The notes beneath the pieces are model-generated. The model was not told the origin of the DNA. It ran no database searches and saw nothing but the letters and a program-made list of their open reading frames with translations. A DNA stretch of 64,000 nucleotides, taken from positions 62,001-126,000 of the forward strand of contig NZ_MDFM01000009.1 in NCBI RefSeq assembly GCF_002939985.1, written 5' to 3'. Positions 57,278 through 64,000 of this stretch are shown here, in pieces. This DNA is from Xanthomonas hortorum pv. cynarae (lineage in GTDB: Bacteria > Pseudomonadota > Gammaproteobacteria > Xanthomonadales > Xanthomonadaceae). Numbering within the stretch: position 1 is the stretch's first letter; the number at the start of each line of letters is the position of its first letter. The position numbers were made by a program, and so were the translations under genes.

Positions 57278-57296
57278 GCCCGCCAAGGTGGCGGGC
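57278..57296 (-). terminator. possible terminator hairpin after slyD
   Basis: GCCCGCCA and TGGCGGGC pair around AGG. On the minus strand the stem is followed by TGTTTGCATTTT, a loose T-rich tract, about 165 bp after the slyD stop. Confidence 0.45.
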
Positions 57297-57461
57297 CGTT
57301 CAACATACAGAGGTCATCCAGCCTGGCTGGCAAAACGCCGCAATCGCTCGTCAGCTGAAAGCGGAAGGCGTCCGGAAATCGGCGTGTACGCGTAACACAT
57401 GCCGATTTGGAGCGCCGACCACGCCCGCCTGACGGCTGCGCACGCGTTTCAATCACCACGC

Positions 57462-57941
57462 TCAGTGGTGATGGCCGCCTTCGCCATGCACATGTCCGTG
57501 GTCGCGCTCTTCCTGGGTGGCTTCACGCACGTCGATGATTTCCACATCGAAGTGCAGATCCTTGCCGGCCATCGGGTGGTTGAGATCCACATCGACCACG
57601 CTCATGCCGACCTTCTGCACCGTCACTGCGCGCGGGCCGAAGTTGGTCTGCAGCATCACCTGGGTACCCGGTGCCAGCTTGGTGGCGCCGAAGTGCTTCT
57701 TCGGCACGCGCTGGCTCAGGCCCTCGCGGTATTCGCCGTAGGCCTCGGTGGCCTTGACGTCCACGCCGAAGCTCTCGCCGGCCTCTTTGTCCATCATGGC
57801 CGCTTCCAGGCCCGGAATGATGTTGCCGTGGCCGATCATGATCGCCAACGGGTCACGTTCCTTGGAGCTCTCGATCGGCTCCTGGCCGATCTCCGAAACG
57901 GTGTAGTGGAAGCGGACGACGCTGTCTTTTTCGATCTTCAT
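57462..57941 (-). CDS. slyD: FKBP-type peptidyl-prolyl isomerase SlyD
   Basis: 159-residue chaperone and proline isomerase. The FKBP part is split by the insert-in-flap domain as in SlyD: VRFHYTVSEIGQEPIESS, IMIGHGNIIPGLEAAMM, then GVDVKATEAYGEYREGLSQRVPKKHFG and DVDLNHPMAGKDLHFDVEI. The C-terminal tail HGHVHGEGGHHH is histidine-rich and should bind nickel or other metals, though shorter than in E. coli. It starts MKIEKDSVVRF. Divergent from the NlpC/P60 genes. Confidence 0.94.
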   Translation of the reverse strand: MKIEKDSVVRFHYTVSEIGQEPIESSKERDPLAIMIGHGNIIPGLEAAMMDKEAGESFGVDVKATEAYGEYREGLSQRVPKKHFGATKLAPGTQVMLQTNFGPRAVTVQKVGMSVVDVDLNHPMAGKDLHFDVEIIDVREATQEERDHGHVHGEGGHHH

Positions 57942-58051
57942 GCCTGGCTCTGAATGGGCTGCCCGGTGGCAGACAGTGGAGGACGGCTTGTCGGCCGCCG
58001 GGTGCGCCGCCATCATGGCGACCTCTACGAACAGACCATTATCCCGGCTCC

Positions 58052-58597
58052 ATGCCTATCACGCCAGTTTTCGCCGCTCACACCCGTCGTGTTGCGGCCA
58101 GTGCATTGCTGGGCCTGCTCGTGCTGTTGGGCGGTTGCGCACAGACCCTGGTGCGTCGCCAGGCTGCCGCCCCACCGCCGACTGCGCGCGTATGGCCGCA
58201 GGTACCGCCTGCAGACCCGGCCGCAGCCAACAACATCCTGATGCGCGCCTTGGGCCTGGTCGGCACGCCCTACCTGTTTGGCGGCAACACGCCGGAAACC
58301 GGTTTCGACTGCAGCGGCCTGGTCGCCTATGTTTACAAGGATGTATTGGCGTTGGCGCTGCCACGTACCTCGCGTGAGCTGGCCGCCATCCAGGGACCCA
58401 GAATTTCGCCCGAAAAGCTGGCGACCGGCGATCTGGTGTTTTTCGGCTCCAGCGGCAACGTCACCCATGTCGGCATTTATGTCGGTGAAGGCCGCTTTGT
58501 GCATGCCCCCAGCACCGGCGGTACAGTCCGCTTGGATTTCCTGGACGGAGCCTACTGGCGTGACCATTATTCAGGTTCAAAGCGTGTTTTACATTGA
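58052..58597 (+). CDS. NlpC/P60 cell-wall peptidase lipoprotein
   Basis: 181-residue lipoprotein; the signal peptide ends in the lipobox LLGGC near residue 29. The NlpC/P60 domain begins GLVGTPYLFGGNTPETGFDCSGLV, with the nucleophile Cys near residue 89. The catalytic His is in THVGIYVGEGRFVHAPS. It should cleave peptide stems of peptidoglycan (gamma-D-Glu to diaminopimelate bond) in the periplasm. It is followed about 110 bp later by a paralogue, with which it shares domain order but not the lipid anchor. Confidence 0.93.
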   Translation: MPITPVFAAHTRRVAASALLGLLVLLGGCAQTLVRRQAAAPPPTARVWPQVPPADPAAANNILMRALGLVGTPYLFGGNTPETGFDCSGLVAYVYKDVLALALPRTSRELAAIQGPRISPEKLATGDLVFFGSSGNVTHVGIYVGEGRFVHAPSTGGTVRLDFLDGAYWRDHYSGSKRVLH

Positions 58598-58706
58598 AAC
58601 GTGACGTTCATCACAAGTCACAGAACGGAAATTTAACCTTTTTTGAACGTAACGATTCTTTCACCAAGGCATCATCGCGCATCGACAGCAGAAATGTGAT
58701 TCCCGC

Positions 58707-59456
58707 GTGACGAACGACGAACAGATCAATCCTGGCGCCGCACCGCTTCCGCCCCGGAAACCGCTCCGCCTGCTGTGCGCCACCGCTCTTTGGCTCGCAG
58801 CCCTTCCCGCTCTGGCACAGACCGCCAACGCTCCCTCATCCGTTCCGCAGACGACCACGCCAGACAGCGCCGTCGCCGCCGAGAAAGCCGCAACCCGCAG
58901 CCGCGCCGACGCCGCTGCCACCGCAACCCTGGCCGCCCTGCTTCCGCATCTGGCCGCCAATGACGCCATTCCGCTGATGGACCGTTCGGCGATGTTCGCC
59001 GGCGACCTCAGCCGCCTGCTGGCCAACTATGACGTTTCGCAGAGCGCGGCCAACGCCGCCCAGAACGCCGTGGCCGACAGCCGTGTCCAAGTGATCCTGC
59101 AACGCGCCATGGCCCTGCTCGGCACCCCGTACGTCTGGGGCGGCGAGTCCACCGAAGGCTTCGACTGCAGCGGCCTGGTCGGCTATGTGTTCAAGACCGC
59201 CCTGGGCATCGACCTGCCGCGCGTCTCGCGTGATATCGCCCGCGACGAATCGGCCGAACTGATCAAGGACCCCTCCGCGCTCAAGGCGGGCGATCTGGTG
59301 TTCTTCGGCCGGCGTGGTCGCATCGACCATGTCGGCCTGGTGGTCGGCGACGGCAAGTTCCTGCATGCGCCCAGCCGCGGCAAGGACGTGCGCGTGGATT
59401 CGCTGGCCAGCGGTTACTGGAGCGAGAAGTTCATCCAGGCGCGTCGGGTGCTGTGA
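58707..59456 (+). CDS. secreted NlpC/P60 peptidase, paralogue of the upstream gene
   Basis: 249 residues with a GTG start. The signal peptide LCATALWLAALPALAQ is followed by an Ala/Ser/Thr-rich helical spacer of about 90 residues and an NlpC/P60 domain: ALLGTPYVWGGESTEGFDCSGLVGYVF (nucleophile Cys near residue 155) and DHVGLVVGDGKFLHAPSRG (His). It is not lipidated and so is free in the periplasm or exported. A strong terminator follows. The tandem pair suggests duplication, with division of location. Confidence 0.93.
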   Translation: MTNDEQINPGAAPLPPRKPLRLLCATALWLAALPALAQTANAPSSVPQTTTPDSAVAAEKAATRSRADAAATATLAALLPHLAANDAIPLMDRSAMFAGDLSRLLANYDVSQSAANAAQNAVADSRVQVILQRAMALLGTPYVWGGESTEGFDCSGLVGYVFKTALGIDLPRVSRDIARDESAELIKDPSALKAGDLVFFGRRGRIDHVGLVVGDGKFLHAPSRGKDVRVDSLASGYWSEKFIQARRVL

Positions 59457-59488
59457 TTCCCGGCGCCTGATCCACTGCATGACAGACG

Positions 59489-59516
59489 AAGGCCGCGGCG
59501 ATCCCGCGGCCTTTTT
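59489..59516 (+). terminator. rho-independent terminator after the NlpC/P60 pair
   Basis: AAGGCCGCGG pairs with CCGCGGCCTT around five bases; the T tract ends at 59516. Confidence 0.92.
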
Positions 59517-59625
59517 CGTGGCAGTGGTTTTTTAGGTTTGTGCTTCAACCGCAGTGAACCAATCGACCGCAACACCGCGCAAACACGTGGATCCCACACG
59601 GGTCACCCGGTGCGCAGCCACTCGG

Positions 59626-60117
59626 TCAGTGCGCAGCATCCGCCTTGTAATGCGACATGGTGTCCTCGATGCCCTTGCTCAGTTCCATCACCTTGAGCGC
59701 GTACTCGGCCAGGCGCTGATCCTCAGGCGTGTCCGGCTGCCATGAGGGCACTGCCACCGGTGTGATCCCGTCTGGATCCATCGCCACGAACACGATGATG
59801 CAATGCGTGCAAAGCCGCGAGTCGCCGCCCATGGGGCTGCGCGCCCGCACATCGATGGCGAAATGCATGCTGGTGCGCCCGGTGTAGACCAGCTTGGCCG
59901 ACACCGCGACCAGATCCCCGATCCGTACCGGCGCCACAAAGCGAATGCCACCCACCGCCACAGTGACGCAGTAATGCCCGCTCCAGCCACTGGCCGCGGC
60001 AAAGCCCACCTGGTCGATCCACTTCATCACCACGCCGCCGTGCACCTTGCCGCCGAAGTTGACGTCGCTGGGCTCGGCCAGAAAACGGAATGTCAGATCA
60101 CGCTGCTCGCCAATCAC
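59626..60117 (-). CDS. acyl-CoA thioesterase, YciA-like hot-dog fold
   Basis: 163-residue single hot-dog domain. The segment LTFRFLAEPSDVNFGGKVHGGVVMKWIDQVGFAAASGWSGHYCVTVAVGGIRFVAPVRIGD matches the YciA/BACH class, with the catalytic Asp/Asn pair in DVNFGGKVHGG and MKWIDQVG. It hydrolyses acyl-CoA thioesters in the cytosol. The start is a GTG. It converges with the NlpC/P60 genes; the terminator at 59489 separates them. Confidence 0.92.
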   Translation of the reverse strand: MIGEQRDLTFRFLAEPSDVNFGGKVHGGVVMKWIDQVGFAAASGWSGHYCVTVAVGGIRFVAPVRIGDLVAVSAKLVYTGRTSMHFAIDVRARSPMGGDSRLCTHCIIVFVAMDPDGITPVAVPSWQPDTPEDQRLAEYALKVMELSKGIEDTMSHYKADAAH

Positions 60118-60207
60118 CGCCCGCCCTCGTCAATGGATGAGCTGGCAGTGTGCCATGCAGGTGCGACAGAAGCGCGCAGGGACATTCGACGTTCCGGGTG
60201 TATTCGA

Positions 60208-61044
60208 TCAACCGCGTATCGCTTCAATGTTGTCCTGCTTGCGCAAACACAACCAAGGGAAATGCAGCTGTTTCAACTTGAACATCCGCCGCAGGCGCGC
60301 ACTCGGCCGTCGCGGGTCGAATAGCCATTGCACTGCAAACCGATCAAACGTGGCGTAAGTGTGTTGATGGTAGTGCGCGGCCAGTGCGGGCACACCCAGC
60401 TCGGTGAAGTAGTGCAGGCTGCGCGCGGCGCTTTCGCTGGCGCGTTGCGGGTCTGCGTACAGCGGGCTGTCGAGGATGTGCAGTTCGCCGCCGTCGCGCA
60501 GTTGGGCGAGCAAGCGGATGACCAGCGCGGCGGGGTCGGCGAAATACTGGATGCAGGCCGGCAGCACGATGACGTCGAAAAGATCACGTGGCAGTGCCAG
60601 GGTCTGGATGTCGGCGGCGATGAAACTCAGGCGCTGGTCGTGGCCGAATACGCGTGCGGCCTGGGTCAGTTCGGTGCGATTGACGTCGATACCGCAGACG
60701 TCGCGTTGCAGCGATTGCGCCAGCAACTGCGACAGCCAGCCGTTGCCGCAACCCAGTTCGAGAATGGCGCCCTCGCCTGCACGCGCCTGTAGATGCTGCA
60801 CCAACAACGCGCTGGACAGCGCGCGCACCCGCCATTCCAGCGTCATGCCGAGCTTGCCGCTAGGCCTTGGCAGGCTGCGCACCTGCGCATCGGTGTAGAG
60901 CCGGCCTTCCTTGCGCCGAATCTCCAGATACTGCTGCTCGAACGGATCATCGGCCAACGAGCGCTGCACGAATACGCCGTCAATGCTCTCCAGCTCGGAC
61001 AACTGCTGCAGCCGATCGCGCAGCGCGGGAAATCCAACACTCAT
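60208..61044 (-). CDS. class I SAM-dependent methyltransferase
   Basis: 278-residue Rossmann-fold methyltransferase. Motif I reads AILELGCGNGWLSQLLAQ near residue 95, with DVCGIDVNRTEL (motif II acidic residue), FIAADIQTLALP and FDVIVLPACIQYF as motifs III and IV. An N-terminal helical extension of about 90 residues (YLEIRRKEGRLYTDAQVRSLPR) precedes the core and a C-terminal arm binds an unknown acceptor. The target could be a small molecule or lipid; nothing nearby fixes it. It lies 13 bp after the symporter gene on the same strand, so the two are likely co-transcribed. Confidence 0.88.
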   Translation of the reverse strand: MSVGFPALRDRLQQLSELESIDGVFVQRSLADDPFEQQYLEIRRKEGRLYTDAQVRSLPRPSGKLGMTLEWRVRALSSALLVQHLQARAGEGAILELGCGNGWLSQLLAQSLQRDVCGIDVNRTELTQAARVFGHDQRLSFIAADIQTLALPRDLFDVIVLPACIQYFADPAALVIRLLAQLRDGGELHILDSPLYADPQRASESAARSLHYFTELGVPALAAHYHQHTYATFDRFAVQWLFDPRRPSARLRRMFKLKQLHFPWLCLRKQDNIEAIRG

Positions 61045-61057
61045 CGGTCGGTCGCGG

Positions 61058-62410
61058 TCAGCGCTGCGAGCTGGCGCGATCGGTCAGCGGATCTTCCAGC
61101 CCCACATTGGTCGATGCCGACTCGTAGACCGCCTTGTCCAACAAACCGGTTTCCTTGGCCACCAGCACCGGTACCAGCATCTGCCCGGTCACGTTGGTCA
61201 TGGTGCGCATCATGTCGAGGATGCGGTCGATCGCATACAGATAGCCGATGACTTCCAGCGGCAGGTTGGCCGCACTGAGCACCACGGTGGCCATGATCAC
61301 CGCAGTGCCCGGTACGCCGGCCGTGCCGAAGCTGCCGAGTACAGAAGCGATCAACACCACGAAATACTGATTGGCAGTCAGTGGCACGCCGGTGTATTGC
61401 GCAATGAACACCGCGCACAAGGCGGGGAAGATCGCGCCGCAGCCATCCATCTTGATGCTGGCACCCAGCGGCACCGCGAACGCGGCGTAATCCTTGCTGA
61501 CGCCCAGGTTATGCGTGATCGAGCGCATCGCCACCGGCATCGCGGCAAAGCTGGACGAACTGACGAATGCCACCTGCATGCCCGGCGCCGCACCACGGAA
61601 GAACTTCCACGGATTCAATCCATGCAACAACAACAAGCTGCTGTAGACCACCACGATGTGGATCGCGCAGGCCACATACAGCGCCAGTACGAAATTGCCG
61701 AACGGCAACAGCTTCGCAAAGCCGTAGCTGCCCACCAGACCGGCGATCAGGCCGAAGGTGCCGAGCGGGGTCATCTCCAGCACGAAGCGGGTGACCTGGA
61801 TCATGATGTCGCTCAGTTGCGCGGTGAGCTTGCGCGCCTCGGCCACGCGCTCGCCGAGCTTGACCATCGCAAAGCCCAGCAGCGCGGCGAAGAAGATCAC
61901 CGGCAGGATAGAACCGCGCCCGGCCGCCAGGACCGTCTCGCCGGCCGCATTGGTCTTGGTGCCGATGCCGGTCAGTGCGTAGAACGGGTTGGAGGGCACC
62001 ACATCCAGAAGCACCTTGATCGGGCTGGGCACATCGCGCGGTTTCCAGGCCGAATCCACGCTCAGGCTGAAATGGCCGGCGCCGGGCTGCATGAGCGTGC
62101 CCACTGCCAGACCCACGCCCACCGCCAGCGCGGCGGTGATGACAAACCACAGAAAGGTACGCCCGCCGAGCGCGGCGACGGATTTTTGCCCGTGCAGCGA
62201 GGAGATCGCATTGATCACCGCGAAGAACACCAGCGGGATCGCGATCATCTTGATCAGGGTGACGTACAGATCGCCGAGTGGGCCGAACCACACATCGGCT
62301 GCAGGGCCCATGGCCGCTCCGGCGATCGCACCCAGCACGAAGCCGGCCACCACGCGTTGCCAGAACGGAATGCGCAACCAGGCCGAGACCAATGTCATGC
62401 GTCGAATCAT
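61058..62410 (-). CDS. dicarboxylate/amino acid:cation symporter (DAACS family)
   Basis: About 450-residue inner-membrane carrier related to GltP/GltT and DctA. Eight helices and two re-entrant loops are apparent. Family landmarks are the serine-rich re-entrant loop VSSSSFAAMPVAMR near residue 279, IKMDGCGAIFPALCAVFIAQ near residue 320 and the cation/substrate-binding DMMRTMTNVTGQ near residue 400. The substrate is an acidic amino acid or C4-dicarboxylate taken up with protons or Na+. The start is uncertain among an ATG at 62410, one at 62398 and a GTG at 62431. Confidence 0.92.
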   Translation of the reverse strand: MIRRMTLVSAWLRIPFWQRVVAGFVLGAIAGAAMGPAADVWFGPLGDLYVTLIKMIAIPLVFFAVINAISSLHGQKSVAALGGRTFLWFVITAALAVGVGLAVGTLMQPGAGHFSLSVDSAWKPRDVPSPIKVLLDVVPSNPFYALTGIGTKTNAAGETVLAAGRGSILPVIFFAALLGFAMVKLGERVAEARKLTAQLSDIMIQVTRFVLEMTPLGTFGLIAGLVGSYGFAKLLPFGNFVLALYVACAIHIVVVYSSLLLLHGLNPWKFFRGAAPGMQVAFVSSSSFAAMPVAMRSITHNLGVSKDYAAFAVPLGASIKMDGCGAIFPALCAVFIAQYTGVPLTANQYFVVLIASVLGSFGTAGVPGTAVIMATVVLSAANLPLEVIGYLYAIDRILDMMRTMTNVTGQMLVPVLVAKETGLLDKAVYESASTNVGLEDPLTDRASSQR

Positions 62411-62546
62411 CCGGGGGGAGAGTGCATGCACGATAGCTCAGGCCCGCGCTGGCCGCGAGACCACGACTGGAACAGCGGTGTGTCATCTGTGTGACACCAG
62501 GCATCCCGGCATAATGCGTGCTGATTCAGTCACGAGTTCGATACCG

Positions 62547-64000
62547 ATGCGTTACCGCCTGCCTGCCCTCGCCGCCCTGACCACCTTGTGTGTCGCCGCC
62601 TGCGCTTCCACCACCGGCACCAGTGCGTCCGCGCCTGCCGCCGTGCACGTGGAGGTGCCGCAGGTGACGCATCCCGCCGGCGAGACGCCGCAATGGTGGT
62701 ACCGCTCGGGCGCCGCGCGCGCAGCCGGCAACGGCGCGATGGCCGGGCGGGCACGCAATGTGATCCTGTTCCTGGGCGACGGCATGAGCCTGACCACGGT
62801 GGCCGCCGCGCGCATTCTGGATGGCCAGCGCAAGGGCGGGCCGGGCGAAGAGAACCTGCTGTCGTGGGAGCAGTTCCCGGCCACCGCCTTCAGCAAGACC
62901 TACAACACCGATTCGCAGACGCCCGATTCGTCCGGCACCATGACCGCGATCACCACCGGGGTGAAAACGCATATGGGCGCGATCGGCGTCAGCAGCGGCA
63001 ACCGCAGCGACTGCGCCGACAGCCTGGGCAAGGGGCTGCTGAGCTGGCTGCAACTGGCCGACAGCGCCGGCATGGCGACCGGCATCGTCACCACAACCCG
63101 CCTCACCCACGCCACCCCGGCGGCCACCTACGCGCATTCGCCGGACCGCAACTGGGAGAACGACACCGACCTGCCCGAGTCCGCACGCACTGCCGGCTGC
63201 CAGGACATCGCTCAGCAACTACTGTCCACCGCGCGCTTCGGACGCGGCCCGCAGGTGGTGCTGGGCGGCGGGCGCAGCCAGTTCCAGACCGTGCAAGAGC
63301 GCGACCCCGAGTACGACGACAAGGTCGGCCTGCGCCTGGATGGCCGCGATCTGGTCGCCGAATGGAAGCAGGCGCACCCGCAGGGCGCCTATGTCTGGAA
63401 CGAACAGCAATTAAAAGCAGCCGCCGGCGCACCCGCGCTGCTGGGCCTGTTCGAACCGGATCACATGCAGTTCGACCACGACCGCAATCGCACCCCGCAA
63501 GGCGAGCCCAGCCTGACCGAGATGACCCGCACCGCGATCCAGTCGCTGTCGCGCGACCCGAACGGCTTTGTGCTGATGATCGAAGGCGGCCGCATCGATC
63601 ATGCCAACCATGCCGGCAATGCCTACCGCGCGCTCGACGAGACCGTGTCGCTGTCCGATGCAGTGCGCACCGCCGTGCAGACTGCACCGCCGGACACGCT
63701 GATCATCGTCACCGCCGACCACTCGCATACGCTCAACTTCGTCGGCTACCCGGTGCGCGGCAATCCGATCCTGGGCAAGGTGCGCGGCACCGGCGGCGAA
63801 GAAGGCGACCGCACCCAGCTGGCTACCGACCTGGCCGGCCAGCCCTACACCACGCTGAGCTACGCCAACGGACCCGGCCACACCGGCGCCAGCAACGCGC
63901 AACCGGCCGGACCGAAGAAGTATCCGCACGAACCCAGCACCAGCGAGCCTGCTTCCGGACGCCCGGATCTGACCCACGTCGACACCGAAGCGCCCAGCTA
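62547..64000 (+). CDS. PhoA-type alkaline phosphatase lipoprotein (3' end outside window)
   Basis: At least 484 residues, cut at the right edge. The signal peptide MRYRLPALAALTTLCVAAC ends in a lipobox. Then come the metal-binding ILFLGDGMSLTTVAAARIL near residue 76, the nucleophile Ser in TPDSSGTMTAITTGVKTH near residue 127, VLMIEGGRIDHANHAGN near residue 344, and TADHSHT near residue 391. These are the zinc and magnesium sites of the alkaline phosphatase superfamily. It should hydrolyse phosphomonoesters in the periplasm. No Pho box could be seen clearly in the 135 bp upstream. Confidence 0.92.
   Translation, partial: MRYRLPALAALTTLCVAACASTTGTSASAPAAVHVEVPQVTHPAGETPQWWYRSGAARAAGNGAMAGRARNVILFLGDGMSLTTVAAARILDGQRKGGPGEENLLSWEQFPATAFSKTYNTDSQTPDSSGTMTAITTGVKTHMGAIGVSSGNRSDCADSLGKGLLSWLQLADSAGMATGIVTTTRLTHATPAATYAHSPDRNWENDTDLPESARTAGCQDIAQQLLSTARFGRGPQVVLGGGRSQFQTVQERDPEYDDKVGLRLDGRDLVAEWKQAHPQGAYVWNEQQLKAAAGAPALLGLFEPDHMQFDHDRNRTPQGEPSLTEMTRTAIQSLSRDPNGFVLMIEGGRIDHANHAGNAYRALDETVSLSDAVRTAVQTAPPDTLIIVTADHSHTLNFVGYPVRGNPILGKVRGTGGEEGDRTQLATDLAGQPYTTLSYANGPGHTGASNAQPAGPKKYPHEPSTSEPASGRPDLTHVDTEAPS

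Overview
The window is about 65% G+C and densely coded. It looks like a chromosomal segment of a Xanthomonas, or a very close relative in the Xanthomonadaceae. Three things support this: the gene order prmB-aroC-dehydrogenase-asd-fimV-truA-trpF/trpB-trpA-accD-glmM, the large TonB-dependent receptors including an Oar-like one, and many intergenic palindromes that begin GTAGGAGC. All names come from reading the translations by eye, with no database search. No rRNA, tRNA or CRISPR array was recognised.

Region 1 (1-14.6 kb) is a housekeeping block on the minus strand: prmB, a small membrane protein, aroC, a 2-hydroxyacid dehydrogenase, asd, fimV, a VOC protein, truA, trpF, trpB, a small cysteine-rich protein, trpA, accD and glmM (cut by the window edge). 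Many of these genes overlap by a few bases. The only plus-strand gene is a LysR regulator (trpI) divergent from trpB, as in pseudomonads. Region 2 (14.7-23 kb) carries an SCO-like protein overlapping psd, a MltD-like transglycosylase, a HerA-like ATPase, a lipoprotein, a NudK-like Nudix hydrolase and a membrane protein with helical repeats.

Region 3 (23.1-29.9 kb) is the accessory island. It holds a MarR regulator and an NTF2/SnoaL-like protein, each preceded by an 18-bp perfect palindrome sitting between or beside its promoter boxes. Then come a decayed IS5-family copy, a GH3 beta-glucosidase, a complete but frameshifted IS5-family element inserted at the last codons of that gene, and a cluster of nested palindromic repeats. 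The MarR/NTF2 pair with its matched operators is the most self-contained regulatory unit here and may not have been described.

Region 4 (29.9-37 kb) returns to core genes: rhomboid-TPR protease, greB, rimO, dienelactone hydrolase, HIT protein, two small paralogous membrane proteins, dcd and the Mrp/ApbC ATPase. Region 5 (37-52.7 kb) is surface and secreted: two TonB-dependent receptors, a PYROXD2-like oxidoreductase and three tandem M13 (PepO/neprilysin-like) peptidase genes. The first M13 gene has an in-frame ochre codon, the second looks intact, and the third has lost several catalytic residues and is probably a pseudoenzyme. Region 6 (52.8-64 kb) has a second rhomboid, an alkyltransferase-like protein, glutathione reductase with a D-amino-acid dehydrogenase remnant upstream, a DUF418 protein, slyD, two NlpC/P60 hydrolases, a thioesterase, a methyltransferase, a dicarboxylate/amino-acid symporter and the start of a PhoA-type alkaline phosphatase (cut by the window edge).
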